Of a DNA stretch of 64,000 nt, positions 16,572 to 25,862 are shown one piece after another. The notes beneath the pieces were generated by a model. The model was not told where the DNA came from. It made no database searches and saw only the letters and a list, made by a program, of their open reading frames with translations. The stretch is from positions 171,605 through 235,604 of the forward strand of contig NZ_JBJURJ010000013.1 in the NCBI RefSeq assembly GCF_046098205.1. Direction: 5' to 3'. The DNA comes from Paenibacillus_AR mesotrionivorans (GTDB lineage: Bacteria; Bacillota; Bacilli; Paenibacillales; NBRC-103111). Each line of letters begins with the position of its first letter. The first letter of the stretch is position 1. The translations under genes were made by a program, and so were the position numbers.

Positions 16572-16787
16572 TTACATCTTCTGCTGCATCTCCAGGGTGA
16601 CCCTGGAGCCCATCAGCTTGTAGCGCTTGCGGTAATCCTCGTACAGATCCAGAATATCCTCACGGCTTCCGGTAAAGCTGCATCTCAGGCATCTGTAGTC
16701 CCCCTGCTCCTGCCTGAGAGTAACGTCATTGCCGGCATGCAGACACAGAGGGCACCGGTAAACTAAGCTTTTCGTATGGTCAGACAT
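16572..16787 (-). CDS. small zinc-ribbon protein
   Basis: A 71-residue protein with two CxxC knuckles (CPLC and CLRC) 18 residues apart, a zinc ribbon. The tail (DILDLYEDYRKRYKLMGSR) is helical. GGGAGG lies seven bases before the ATG, which overlaps the end of the upstream 579-residue gene by 25 bases, so the two are coupled. A zinc ribbon in a sugar-use operon is unexpected. No family known to me. Confidence 0.75.
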   Translation of the reverse strand: MSDHTKSLVYRCPLCLHAGNDVTLRQEQGDYRCLRCSFTGSREDILDLYEDYRKRYKLMGSRVTLEMQQKM

Positions 16788-18502
16788 GCTGCCGCCTCCC
16801 GTCTGTCGTCCGAAAGGATATGATTCAGCTTTAAGGTAAAGTACGGATTAAAGAGATGCCCCTCTTCCGCTTCTGCAGACAAACAAGCCGTATTCATAGA
16901 TTCCAAAGCAACCCTGGTTGAAATTTGCGGAATAGAAGCGGCTGCCCATTGCCCCCGGACGGCCTTTATGCTTCTCGAGCCATATTGGAAGGCCAGCTCC
17001 TGCCGGCTTTCCTCGCCGCACACCTCCAGGACAATTCCATGAAGATCCTCCGCATACTCCGTAAAGCCGTAGCAGCCCTTAAAGTATTCCTGTATGCCCA
17101 ACTGCTGCGCCGGATCAGAAATGCTCAGAAGCCTCCGGTTGATCAGGATAACACCTTCACCGGTAAATTCATAGACCGTTTCAATCTGCGCCTTCAGGCC
17201 GCTTTTGAAATGCAGTGCTGCCGGTGTGAGTGTCACCCGTGTTCTGCTTCCGTCGCGGTCCACGGCGGCTACCCGGGTTTGACATTCGCATAAATCCAGG
17301 GTCTGCGTACCGGCAGTTACATACAAGGTCGTCCTTGCCCCGTCAGAGGAATGATGCACCGTCCCTGTACGCAGCTGAGATTGGATCAGGTACGGATAGC
17401 TGGCCATTTCCCGCATGGGCGAATCCGGTCCGGAATAGGCGGCGAACCTGCCTGCATAGGGACGCAAATCACCGATGGAGCCCCCTTGATTGGCATCAAT
17501 CAACACACGGAAAGCCGGGTCGATATACCACATATAATGCTTGCCGGACCCGTAGAGCATATCCTTGCCCAAGGCTACTGCCGGTTGATGAAACGGGATA
17601 TTCAACTTATACCATTCTCCGAATTCCTTCATATGCATATCCCGGATGCTGCCCTCGTCGCGCAGTTGGGCCAAATACTCAAGAGTCTCCAGGTAAATCT
17701 GCTGAGAGATTTCGGGCGGGTCCTGCACATTGGGATTGTCCCCCAGCCAAGGCGGGCTTACATGCACATGGTAGAAGGAATACCCGTCATTCATATTCTC
17801 CTGCATCCGGTATTGGTCAATCAGATTGAAATCGTAAGGATGGCGTAATCCCCGGTTGGCTAACCCCCGCTGCACATTGGCCGGATGGCTGGCGAAGAAG
17901 TCGTTCCGCCCCTCATAGGCCAGGGCTAAATCTCTGCTGAGATGGGGGATGGCCACCAGTCCGCTCCAATCGGACTCATCTGCGGCAGGGCGGAAGGAAT
18001 GGCCTTTAGCCGCATACCAGGGTCCCCAGGACATCCCCTCCGAAAACAGATACCATGAATGATTGCAGCCATGAAAAACCTTGGTGCCCTCCTCAAAGCA
18101 GCCCGCCGTCACCGTTGTAGTAGAAGGACTCAGCTCACGGATCAACTCCATGGACTGGGAATCGAACAAGTAGCTGCCGATGGAAACCGGCTCCTGTCCC
18201 AGCTTGCCCCGGAAGAGCTCAAGATCATGCGCCAGGGTCTTTCGTTTGTTTTCCTTGCTGAGCAGCCAATAGGGAGCATTGCCTCCCCACTCCGGCCGGC
18301 CTCTCCACAGCCACAGAGCCAGCTCATCGCCATATTCCTGCTGATCCCGGAGGATCTCCTCCACCATCCGGTCATCCTCCAGCGAAGCTGCCGGAATAAC
18401 CAAAGTGACCTTCAGCTTCAATCTGTGTGCGTATTCCTGCTGCAGCTTGTAATACGGATAATTCACGCCGGTCACCGGCCTGTGCAGCACATTCAATAGC
18501 AT
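16763..18502 (-). CDS. 579-residue protein of a carbohydrate locus, possibly deacetylase/GH-like
   Basis: Cytoplasmic by appearance, with no signal peptide. The first ~330 residues look like an alpha/beta barrel (KVTLVIPAASLEDDRMVEEIL, YGDELALWLWRGRPEW, SIGSYLFDSQSMELIREL), with several acidic and histidine residues (FYHVHVSPPWLGDNPNV). Residues ~380-579 form a beta-rich part (TLYVTAGTQTLDLCECQTRV). The overall plan resembles polysaccharide-deacetylase or GH57-like barrels but I cannot assign a family. It sits between the binding-protein gene and a coupled zinc-ribbon gene, so a role in processing the imported oligosaccharide is likely. Confidence 0.65.
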   Translation of the reverse strand: MLLNVLHRPVTGVNYPYYKLQQEYAHRLKLKVTLVIPAASLEDDRMVEEILRDQQEYGDELALWLWRGRPEWGGNAPYWLLSKENKRKTLAHDLELFRGKLGQEPVSIGSYLFDSQSMELIRELSPSTTTVTAGCFEEGTKVFHGCNHSWYLFSEGMSWGPWYAAKGHSFRPAADESDWSGLVAIPHLSRDLALAYEGRNDFFASHPANVQRGLANRGLRHPYDFNLIDQYRMQENMNDGYSFYHVHVSPPWLGDNPNVQDPPEISQQIYLETLEYLAQLRDEGSIRDMHMKEFGEWYKLNIPFHQPAVALGKDMLYGSGKHYMWYIDPAFRVLIDANQGGSIGDLRPYAGRFAAYSGPDSPMREMASYPYLIQSQLRTGTVHHSSDGARTTLYVTAGTQTLDLCECQTRVAAVDRDGSRTRVTLTPAALHFKSGLKAQIETVYEFTGEGVILINRRLLSISDPAQQLGIQEYFKGCYGFTEYAEDLHGIVLEVCGEESRQELAFQYGSRSIKAVRGQWAAASIPQISTRVALESMNTACLSAEAEEGHLFNPYFTLKLNHILSDDRREAAACLTIRKA

Positions 18503-18552
18503 GGCGCTCCATCCTTTTCTTGGTTGTTGTTTAGGACGTATCTGCGGGCAGC

Positions 18553-20160
18553 CTACTTTTTTACATAACGGGCGTAGGCTTCATTTTTAATTTTCAATAC
18601 CTCCTCAACCCCCATCGTTTTCAGCTGAGCGACAAAGGCGTTGTAATTGCCCTCAACCGGCTCGGCGCCAAGCACCCACTTCTGCGAGCTTTCCATCACG
18701 TAGGTCTTGATATTGGACTCCAGATTCTTCAGCTTGCTCTCTTCCGCTGAAGTATAGGCCAGTGTGGGAATTTGCTGGCGGGGATATTTGTTGTTGATGT
18801 ATTCCGACATCCCTTTTTCTGCAACAGGATTCAGGTATTGACGCTCGTACTCGAAATCCTGGTGATAGCCGAACTCCAGATTTACGCCGTACTTCCACAA
18901 GGTTTGGGTTACAGCACCGCTTTTCAGAATTTCGTCGGTAAATTTGGGCTTGCCGTCAACAAGCTGATAGGTGATCCCCTCCACGCCAAAGTTGGCCAGC
19001 CTTCTTCCTTCCTCCGTGTACCAGTAGTCAAAATATTTAATGGCCTCCTCCTTGTATTTGCTGCTGGAGGAAATGCCCCAGCCATTGGTGGAAACGGTGG
19101 CTCTGGCCGTATACTCCACTACTTTGCCGTTGATATCGGCCGGAGGGGCGATTGGCACAAAATTGAGATTGGGAACCTTATCCTTCAGAGAGGTATTGAA
19201 AGCGGCAGTGCTGGCAAACCAATCCCGTGTCGAACCGCCGATATTGTCTCCCAGCATAACTTCTCTGGCCTTGGCGCCACGGGTGAAAATCTCCCTGTCG
19301 ATTAACCCTTCCTTATACCATTGGGCAATAGCGGATATTCCCGTTTTGAAGGTTGGTTCAATGGGACCAAAGGCAATTTTGCCGTCCTTCAGGTAATAAT
19401 CATGGTCAGCTCCCCACAAAGCCAAGAGGCCGTATACAGCCGTATTGTTGTCCCGGGTGAAATAAGGAACCTCGTCAGCCTTCTTGTTTTTATTGGGGTC
19501 CTGTTCCTTAAAAGCCTTCAGCACCTTGTAGTATTCATCTACGGTCTTGGGTGTTTGGAGACCTAAAGCATCCAGCCAATCCTGGCGGATAAACCAGCCG
19601 GAAGCGGCCTCCCCGTCCGGAGCGAAGGGGAGAAAATACATTTTGCCGTCCGCGGCTGTACCCACTGCCTTCACATCCGGGCGCTTCTCAAGAAATTTTT
19701 TGATATTCGGGGCATGTTTATCAATCAAATCGTTCAAGGGCTCGAAGGCACCTTCCTGCCCGAACTTATCCATATTCACCTTAGTGCTGGTTACAATGTC
19801 CGCAATATTTCCGGAGGCAACCATCAGGTTGAAGGCTTCATTCTTGTCCGTCACCGTTTTGGCAATGGTGCCCTTCAGAGTGACATTGGTGCGTTTCGCC
19901 GCTTCCGTGAATACAGGCCATGCATCATCAAAAGCGCCAAAGCTGTGCATGTGAATGGACATGGTGACAGGCGTTTTGCTGGCTAAAAAATTTTGCGCTG
20001 CTCCTGCCGTTGCTTGAGTACTTGGAGCCGGACTGGTCCCGGAGACAATACCGTCTTCCTTACCGCCCCCGCAGCCTGCAAATAAGGCGCTTGCCACAGA
20101 AAAGACCACCGCTCCGGCAACAGCACGCTTCCACTTCCGATTGGTTGTTTTCATCTTCAT
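18553..20160 (-). CDS. extracellular solute-binding lipoprotein of a sugar ABC transporter (LipO-like)
   Basis: About 535 residues. A lipobox (SALFAGCGGG) predicts lipid anchoring on the outer face of the membrane. The body is the large binding-protein type used with LplB/LplC permeases in Paenibacilli: PVTMSIHMHSFGAFDDAWPVF near the start and WLDALGLQTPKTVDEYYKVLKAF in the middle. The start could be 20160 or 20154; GGGGAGG is four or ten bases away. It binds an oligosaccharide of unknown type and delivers it to the permeases encoded just upstream. Confidence 0.92.
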   Translation of the reverse strand: MKMKTTNRKWKRAVAGAVVFSVASALFAGCGGGKEDGIVSGTSPAPSTQATAGAAQNFLASKTPVTMSIHMHSFGAFDDAWPVFTEAAKRTNVTLKGTIAKTVTDKNEAFNLMVASGNIADIVTSTKVNMDKFGQEGAFEPLNDLIDKHAPNIKKFLEKRPDVKAVGTAADGKMYFLPFAPDGEAASGWFIRQDWLDALGLQTPKTVDEYYKVLKAFKEQDPNKNKKADEVPYFTRDNNTAVYGLLALWGADHDYYLKDGKIAFGPIEPTFKTGISAIAQWYKEGLIDREIFTRGAKAREVMLGDNIGGSTRDWFASTAAFNTSLKDKVPNLNFVPIAPPADINGKVVEYTARATVSTNGWGISSSSKYKEEAIKYFDYWYTEEGRRLANFGVEGITYQLVDGKPKFTDEILKSGAVTQTLWKYGVNLEFGYHQDFEYERQYLNPVAEKGMSEYINNKYPRQQIPTLAYTSAEESKLKNLESNIKTYVMESSQKWVLGAEPVEGNYNAFVAQLKTMGVEEVLKIKNEAYARYVKK

Positions 20161-20254
20161 TTTGCCTCCCCTTGAGTGGTAGAACATTATTATCTATCTG
20201 ATCCGGACTCTTCTCTGCAAGCCGCAGGACGGTCCGGGCAAAACCCCAAGCCTG

Positions 20255-21124
20255 TTACCCTTTGATCGAACCGATCATCACACCCTGAACAAAGTATTTT
20301 TGGATGAACGGATACACAATTACGATTGGAATGACCGAAACGATAATGGTGGCGTAAATAACCGTCTCTTGGGAATAGGCCACCGCATCCATGGCGCCAA
20401 TCATTTCGGCAGTGGGCTTCATTTCTACCACCAGCTTGTTCAAGAGCACCTGAAGAGGAATTTTGCGCTCATCCTGCAGGATGATCATTGCCCAAAAATA
20501 GCTGTTCCAGCGGCCTACGGCATAAAAAAGAGAAATGGCGGCAATGGAGGGTTTGGACAGCGGAAGCACGATATTCCACATGATGCGGAAGTCACTGGCC
20601 CCGTCTACCTTCGCTGCCTCCTCCATCTCCTCCGGGATGGACTGGAAGAAGCTCCGCAGAATAATTACATTGAAGGTGGTAATGCCAAAAGCGAACAGAA
20701 TCGCTATCCGGCTGTCCAGCAGGCTCAAGTCCCGCAGATTCAGATAGAAGGGAATCATCCCTGCGCTGAACAGCATGGTAAAGGCAATAAAAAAGCCGAT
20801 TACTTCCCGGCCCATCAGCCGTTTTTTGGATAAGGGGTAGGCCCCCATGATGGTCAGCACAACGTTGATGACGGTTCCCGCCACCGTATAGAAGATGGTG
20901 TTGGCATATGCCAGCCAGATGGACTCCTCTTTGAATACCTGACGGTATGCATCCAGCGTTACATCAACGGGCCACAGCATAACGCTGCCGTTCACAACCG
21001 CATCCCCTGCACTGATAGAGGCGGAAAGTACATACAAAAAAGGATACAGGGTGGCAAAGGCCAGCAGTGTTAGAAAGATATGATTAAAAACAGAGAAGAG
21101 CTTCTCTCCGGAGGTTTGTTTCAT
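20255..21124 (-). CDS. sugar ABC transporter permease (LplC/YtcP-like)
   Basis: A 289-residue CUT1 permease with six membrane segments. The EAA loop reads EEMEEAAKVDGASDFRIMWNIVLPLSKP, which docks the ATPase. The C-terminus VQKYFVQGVMIGSIKG type (FIQKYFVQGVMIGSIKG here) is the hallmark of the LplC group. CAAGGAG precedes the ATG. It pairs with the permease at 21164. No ATPase gene is present, so a shared ATPase (MsmX-type) encoded elsewhere is expected. Confidence 0.94.
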   Translation of the reverse strand: MKQTSGEKLFSVFNHIFLTLLAFATLYPFLYVLSASISAGDAVVNGSVMLWPVDVTLDAYRQVFKEESIWLAYANTIFYTVAGTVINVVLTIMGAYPLSKKRLMGREVIGFFIAFTMLFSAGMIPFYLNLRDLSLLDSRIAILFAFGITTFNVIILRSFFQSIPEEMEEAAKVDGASDFRIMWNIVLPLSKPSIAAISLFYAVGRWNSYFWAMIILQDERKIPLQVLLNKLVVEMKPTAEMIGAMDAVAYSQETVIYATIIVSVIPIVIVYPFIQKYFVQGVMIGSIKG

Positions 21125-21163
21125 GAATAAATCACTCCTTGGTTGGCGAATGACGGCGCACTC

Positions 21164-22120
21164 TTACCACAGACCGCTGTCCGTAAATTTTTTGCTTAGC
21201 TTGTTGGCAATAATCACCAGCAAAAGACCGATGGCGGAGTTGAATAGCCCCACTGCCGTAGTCAGATCGTAGCTGCCCTCCTTGATTCCGGCACGATACA
21301 TATAGGTGCTGATGACATCGGCGGTTTCATAGGTAGCCGGCTGGTAAAGCAGAATGATAGCCTCATACCCCACATCCAGAATATGTCCGATCCGCAGGAT
21401 CAGCATGATCATTATGGTGGGCAGAATACCGGGCAGCGTGACATTCCACATCTGCTTCCACTTGCTGGCGCCGTCAATCACTGCAGCTTCGTAAAGCTCC
21501 GGGTTGATCCCCGAAAGGGCAGCGATATACAGGATAGCACCAAAGCCCGCCTCCTTCCAGATATTCATGGAGACGAAGATGGTCCGGAAATATTCCGGCA
21601 CGGTCAGAAAATAGATCTTCTCCAGCCCCAGCTTCTCCAGGACGATATTGATCAACCCGTTGCCCGGAGCCAGGAAGTTGGTGACAATCCCTGCCACAAC
21701 TACGATAGAGATGAAGTGGGGCAGATAGGTGAGGGTCTGCACCGTTTTTTTGAAAACGGCATTGCGGACCTCATGAAGCAGCAGCGCCAAAACGATCGGC
21801 GCCGGAAAACCCCACGCCAGGCTGTAAAAGCTGATTAACAATGTGTTCTTGATGGTGCGCAGAAAATAAGGTCCTTGAAAAAAGGTCATAAAATGCTCAA
21901 ATCCCACCCAGGGACTGCCGGCAATCCCTTTGAACACGCTGAAATCCTTGAATGCAATTTGCAGGCCGTACATGGGTTTGTAAGCGAATACGATGTACCA
22001 AATCATAAAAGGGATCAGCAGCATATAAAAAAAGCGGTCCCGGGACAGCCTTCCGAGTATGGTCTGCCAATCCAGCTGTATACCCAGGCGTTTCTCCCGG
22101 CTTATCAGCTTTTGCTCCAT
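21164..22120 (-). CDS. sugar ABC transporter permease (LplB-like)
   Basis: A 318-residue CUT1 permease with six membrane segments, including MLLIPFMIWYIVFAYKPMYGLQIAFKDF and the EAA loop ELYEAAVIDGASKWKQMWNVTLPGI. The segment TYLPHFISIVVVAGI is typical for LplB. AAAAGGAG lies before the ATG. It is the first transport gene after the regulator and carries a cre-like site about 50 bases upstream. Confidence 0.94.
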   Translation of the reverse strand: MEQKLISREKRLGIQLDWQTILGRLSRDRFFYMLLIPFMIWYIVFAYKPMYGLQIAFKDFSVFKGIAGSPWVGFEHFMTFFQGPYFLRTIKNTLLISFYSLAWGFPAPIVLALLLHEVRNAVFKKTVQTLTYLPHFISIVVVAGIVTNFLAPGNGLINIVLEKLGLEKIYFLTVPEYFRTIFVSMNIWKEAGFGAILYIAALSGINPELYEAAVIDGASKWKQMWNVTLPGILPTIMIMLILRIGHILDVGYEAIILLYQPATYETADVISTYMYRAGIKEGSYDLTTAVGLFNSAIGLLLVIIANKLSKKFTDSGLW

Positions 22121-22166
22121 TAAGCCTTCACTCCTTTTGGTTGTATGTGCGTTTTTATCCGTGGAA

Positions 22167-22180
22167 TGAAAACGCTTTTT
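22167..22180 (-). promoter_or_regulatory. cre-like site before the sugar transporter operon
   Basis: Minus strand AAAAAGCGTTTTCA matches 12 of 14 positions of the CcpA consensus, 47-60 bases before the LplB-like start. No clear promoter was found in this 225-base gap. Confidence 0.5.
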
Positions 22181-22324
22181 CTCTGGTCTGCCTTATCCTA
22201 TCAGGAGGGTTTGGTTCCCGTAAATCATCATTACTTACGATGGTATCCAATATTCCCGAAAAGTCCGAAATGTACATTTTCTACAGCCTTCACGATTTTT
22301 ATGAATCCGCTTGCAATAAAAGAA

Positions 22325-22350
22325 AATAACACGCAGCGCTGCGTGTTATT
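22325..22350 (-). terminator. terminator of the AraC-type membrane regulator gene
   Basis: A perfect 26-bp palindrome with arms AATAACACGCAGC / GCTGCGTGTTATT. On the minus strand it is followed by TTCTTTT. It overlaps the gene's stop codon. Confidence 0.82.
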
Positions 22351-24601
22351 GGTGTTGCTTCAGATATTGCCCGGGGGACACTCCCTCGTATTTTTTGAAG
22401 ATGCGGATGAAGGTATTGGCATTGTTGCAGCCCACCATTCCTGCCAGGTCATTCACCTTGATATCCGGCGTTTCACTGATAATCCGCTTGGCTTGTCTGA
22501 CTCTGTATTCGTTGAGATAGTCCTTAAAGTTATCTCCGATATGCTCCTTGATCAAGAAGCTGATGTAATTGGATGAGAGGTTGAAATGCTCCGCAAGATC
22601 CGCCAAGCCAATATCCTTTTGGTAATGGGCATGCATATAATCAATCATCTGGTGAACAACGGAACGGTCCATGTCCCGGTTCTTCTGGCCCGCCGCCTCC
22701 ACCAGCCGCCCAACCAACGCATAAAGCCGCCGTCGCGTTTCCTCCTCTGTCCGGCCGGACAGGAGCATATCACGGACAGACTGCTCCCCGGCGAATACTT
22801 CCGATTCGGTTCGGCTCATCTGCTGCAGGGCACGATTAATCGTGGACAGAAACGCATACAGAAAAAACGGCAGCGCATTCTCATTCAGCCTGCCAGCCCC
22901 CAGATTCTCCTCCAGCACATGATCCAGAAGCTCCGTGGCCTGCCCGGCATTGCCCTGAAGGATATGGATAATCATCTCCCGCTCCATCTCCAGCGGGTAA
23001 TAATAATCCAGCTTCTGCATCCGGGCCAGATCCTCGTAAGTCAATACGGACTGCTTATGCCACACGAGCCGCTGCTCCAGTAAACGCCATGCCGGCTTAT
23101 AGGAATTCTTCAGCTGATGCGCATGGCAGGCAGGGGGGCCAACAGCAGCCGCTATTGATATGGCAAATTCCGCCTCCACCTCCGCGACCGCCGCCACTAA
23201 CATCCGCTTGATCGGCTCGAGCCGAACTTCCGGAATCAGAATGGCATAGCTGGATTGGTCTACCTCCACACCTTCGCAGAGCATAAGCTCTTTAATCTGG
23301 CCGCGGATCATCTCCATCGTCCGGGATTTGATCTGAAGAATGGCCTCCAAGGAATATTCGTTTTCCCAATCCTTCTCCTCGGGAAAATCAAACAGAACCA
23401 CGGTGGATTCCTGCCCGAGCCATTCCAATCCGTACCGGACCAGCCCTTGCTGTGCCTGCTCCATGGTCAGAATACCGAACAGCAGATCGCGGAGAAATTT
23501 GCTCTTCATGGAAAGCTTGTGATGGCTGATGGTTTCCCGAAGCGTATTATTGGTCTCCCTAATTTCGCTGGCCGTATTCTGGATAAACGAAAACTCATCT
23601 GTCCCTTTCCCATCACTGTAATCCGTAAATATGGCCGTAATTCTCCGGATAGGCCTATACATTCGGTTGGCCATGAAAAAAGCCAAACCAGCCCCCAACA
23701 GAGCCATTCCCGCATAAACCATGGCTGTGTTCCGCACCAGAGGCCACAGGCTTTGGCCAAGGGACACCTCTGTAGCCAGATATACATAGGCGATATTGTC
23801 CAGGGTTGTGGAACGGACCATATGAATGGAGCGGCTGTCCAAGGGAAATTTGCTGTAGCCGGTGGAATCGGCAGTAACCTCAGCAGCGGCCAGCAGATCA
23901 GGCACTGCCAGACGTTTCCGGTCCATTGCTCCATCTACCCATACGCGTTCCTGAAAGAGAATTCCGAAATCCTCCTGTCCCTTCAATTGCGGGAGGAGCA
24001 TATTCTTATAAAAGGAGATAAGAAACATCAGCTCTCCTCCGTTGGCCAAGCTTTCCTTCCGGGCAAAAACCAGCCGCTCCTCAATTTCCGGTGCTCTGTC
24101 TGACGGATATGGCGTATGAGCCAGATAAACCTTGGACCATGCCCCGCTTCTCTCCAATTCCTCCAGGTGCTCAATTTCCTCGGCGCTGAAGCCCAGCCCT
24201 TGATAATAATAGCTTCGGCTTAAGGTGTTTTGGGGCATAATGACGGTATCATCATGCAGGGCTACTAAATCAATTTGATACCCCAGATTTGTAAACGCAT
24301 TCAAATTTCCCTTTAATTCTTTGAATACTTGTGTCATCGCGAAGTTATTGGCAGCCGGATTCAATGCATACTCCAGCACATATTGGTTGCCTCGAAGCTG
24401 ATTCACATAATTCAAAGCCACATTCAGCTTCATGTCCAGTCTGGTTTGAGTCTGCTCCGTGAAGGCTCTCCTTTGGTTGTCCAGTTGAACCTTCATAATC
24501 TCAGCATTCTTATACAGATGCACCCCGCCGGCAATCAGCGTATACAGCACGGCCAGCGTAATGAAGGCTGTTGCCAATTTGCGGAGAAATGTTTTCTTCA
24601 T
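22346..24601 (-). CDS. membrane-bound AraC-family regulator of the sugar locus (YesS/YtdP-like)
   Basis: A 751-residue regulator. The N-terminus has a membrane segment (LATAFITLAVLYTLIAGGVHLY), an extracellular sensor of about 250 residues, a second membrane segment (AMVYAGMALLGAGLAFFMANRMY, near residue 295), a middle cytoplasmic part, and a C-terminal AraC DNA-binding domain (IGLADLAEHFNLSSNYISFLI; VNDLAGMVGCNNANTFIRIFKKYEG). Such one-component regulators switch on adjacent sugar ABC operons. The start at 24601 has GGGGG six bases upstream. Transcribed towards the transporter genes but ended by its own terminator. Confidence 0.92.
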   Translation of the reverse strand: MKKTFLRKLATAFITLAVLYTLIAGGVHLYKNAEIMKVQLDNQRRAFTEQTQTRLDMKLNVALNYVNQLRGNQYVLEYALNPAANNFAMTQVFKELKGNLNAFTNLGYQIDLVALHDDTVIMPQNTLSRSYYYQGLGFSAEEIEHLEELERSGAWSKVYLAHTPYPSDRAPEIEERLVFARKESLANGGELMFLISFYKNMLLPQLKGQEDFGILFQERVWVDGAMDRKRLAVPDLLAAAEVTADSTGYSKFPLDSRSIHMVRSTTLDNIAYVYLATEVSLGQSLWPLVRNTAMVYAGMALLGAGLAFFMANRMYRPIRRITAIFTDYSDGKGTDEFSFIQNTASEIRETNNTLRETISHHKLSMKSKFLRDLLFGILTMEQAQQGLVRYGLEWLGQESTVVLFDFPEEKDWENEYSLEAILQIKSRTMEMIRGQIKELMLCEGVEVDQSSYAILIPEVRLEPIKRMLVAAVAEVEAEFAISIAAAVGPPACHAHQLKNSYKPAWRLLEQRLVWHKQSVLTYEDLARMQKLDYYYPLEMEREMIIHILQGNAGQATELLDHVLEENLGAGRLNENALPFFLYAFLSTINRALQQMSRTESEVFAGEQSVRDMLLSGRTEEETRRRLYALVGRLVEAAGQKNRDMDRSVVHQMIDYMHAHYQKDIGLADLAEHFNLSSNYISFLIKEHIGDNFKDYLNEYRVRQAKRIISETPDIKVNDLAGMVGCNNANTFIRIFKKYEGVSPGQYLKQHQ

Positions 24602-24931
24602 GATGCGCCCCCTTAACCTGGTGTATGGGTGTATGTGTTTATCCTCGATCGGCTCACATGACATTCAACCCTTACTATACCTTGGCAGGAGACGAATCGT
24701 AAATCACCATTTCTTCCAAGCATCACGAAAATCTATATTCGTTTGACCCTTCGCATGTTTTCCGTTGAACATGCCGGCCTTCCTCCGGTATACTGTCAGG
24801 CATTTTGATAAAACGGTTATAACGATTTGCGGTATAGGGGTTGTTTCCATTTTCTGATAAAATGGGAAACGTCCGGAGCCTGAGCAGCAGCGGCAATCCA
24901 AGCCGGACACGAAGCACTAGGAGGGATAGCT
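24602..24931. other. 330-base gap with a leader hairpin before the GNAT gene
   Basis: No gene is seen. An inverted repeat at 24843-24870 (GTTTCCATTTT / AAAATGGGAAAC, one bulge) could be an operator or leader hairpin of the GNAT gene. No consensus promoter was found. Confidence 0.4.
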
Positions 24932-25837
24932 ATGAGTTTAAAGCTGCGCGGATACCGTAACGGCGATTTTATGGCTGTACGGAATATGATAGTGGAGAGC
25001 TTTGCGGAATCTGGTAATCTGGGAAATTGGCTGATTGACCGCTGGAATTTTTGCCGGATGGTCAGCCATACCATGAATAATACATACGATAGCTGGGAGC
25101 AAACGGTAGGCATTTGGGAAGACGCCGACGGGGTTATCACGGGGGTGGTCAACTCCGAAGGGGAAAATAGAGGCGAAGCCTTTTTCCAGGTCCGCACTCC
25201 ATTAACCACCTCCATATTAGAGGAGATGTTTGCCTTTGCCGAGCACACCCTGCCGTTGCAGGATAAGGACCAGCGGGTGCTTCGGCTGCGAATTCCGGCC
25301 GGTGACACTCTGCGGGAGGCCATTGCTTATGAGCGCGGTTATACCAAGCTGGGCGGGGAGGATACCTTATCTGTCCTGTCTTTTACGAATGTGGCCCGGT
25401 CGGTGCTGCCGGAGGGTTTCTATGTGAAAACAGGGATCGAAGTTACACCGGAGGCCAAGGCCCTGGCCCATGCCAAGGCTTTTGGCTACTATTCGGCAGC
25501 GGAGGACAGAACCTGGCCTCTGGCCTTCCAACGGATGAAGGAGGCGCCTGATTACCGTGCCGAATTGGATTTATCGGTGGTAGATGCCTACGGTGAAGTG
25601 GTGTCCTTCTGCACACTGTGGTATGACCCGGTGAACCGGCACGGCATTCTGGAGCCGGTAGGGACGATCCCCGAGGCCCGGCTGAAGGGGCTGAGCCGCG
25701 CCGTCATATGGGAAGGCCTGCACCGTTTGAGCGGATACGGCGCGGAGAAGGTGTATGTGGGGTCCACCATGGCCTTCTACAAAAAGCTGGGGTTTGTCCC
25801 CGCCTTCACCAGTTATGTATGGGAGAAGCGTCTGTAG
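24932..25837 (+). CDS. GNAT-family acetyltransferase, probably two-domain
   Basis: A 301-residue protein with GNAT character. The N-terminal half (LKLRGYRNGDFMAVRNMIVE) starts like an acetyltransferase, and the C-terminal part (AVIWEGLHRLSGYGAEKVYVGSTMAFYKKLGFVPAFTSYVWEK) keeps the acetyl-CoA fold's last strands and YKKLGF. The length fits a tandem GNAT pair with one half degenerate. AGGAGG precedes the ATG. The substrate is unknown. Single-gene unit, convergent with an AraC gene. Confidence 0.82.
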   Translation: MSLKLRGYRNGDFMAVRNMIVESFAESGNLGNWLIDRWNFCRMVSHTMNNTYDSWEQTVGIWEDADGVITGVVNSEGENRGEAFFQVRTPLTTSILEEMFAFAEHTLPLQDKDQRVLRLRIPAGDTLREAIAYERGYTKLGGEDTLSVLSFTNVARSVLPEGFYVKTGIEVTPEAKALAHAKAFGYYSAAEDRTWPLAFQRMKEAPDYRAELDLSVVDAYGEVVSFCTLWYDPVNRHGILEPVGTIPEARLKGLSRAVIWEGLHRLSGYGAEKVYVGSTMAFYKKLGFVPAFTSYVWEKRL

Positions 25838-25862
25838 CAGAACAGAGTGGAAGAGCCGGCCG

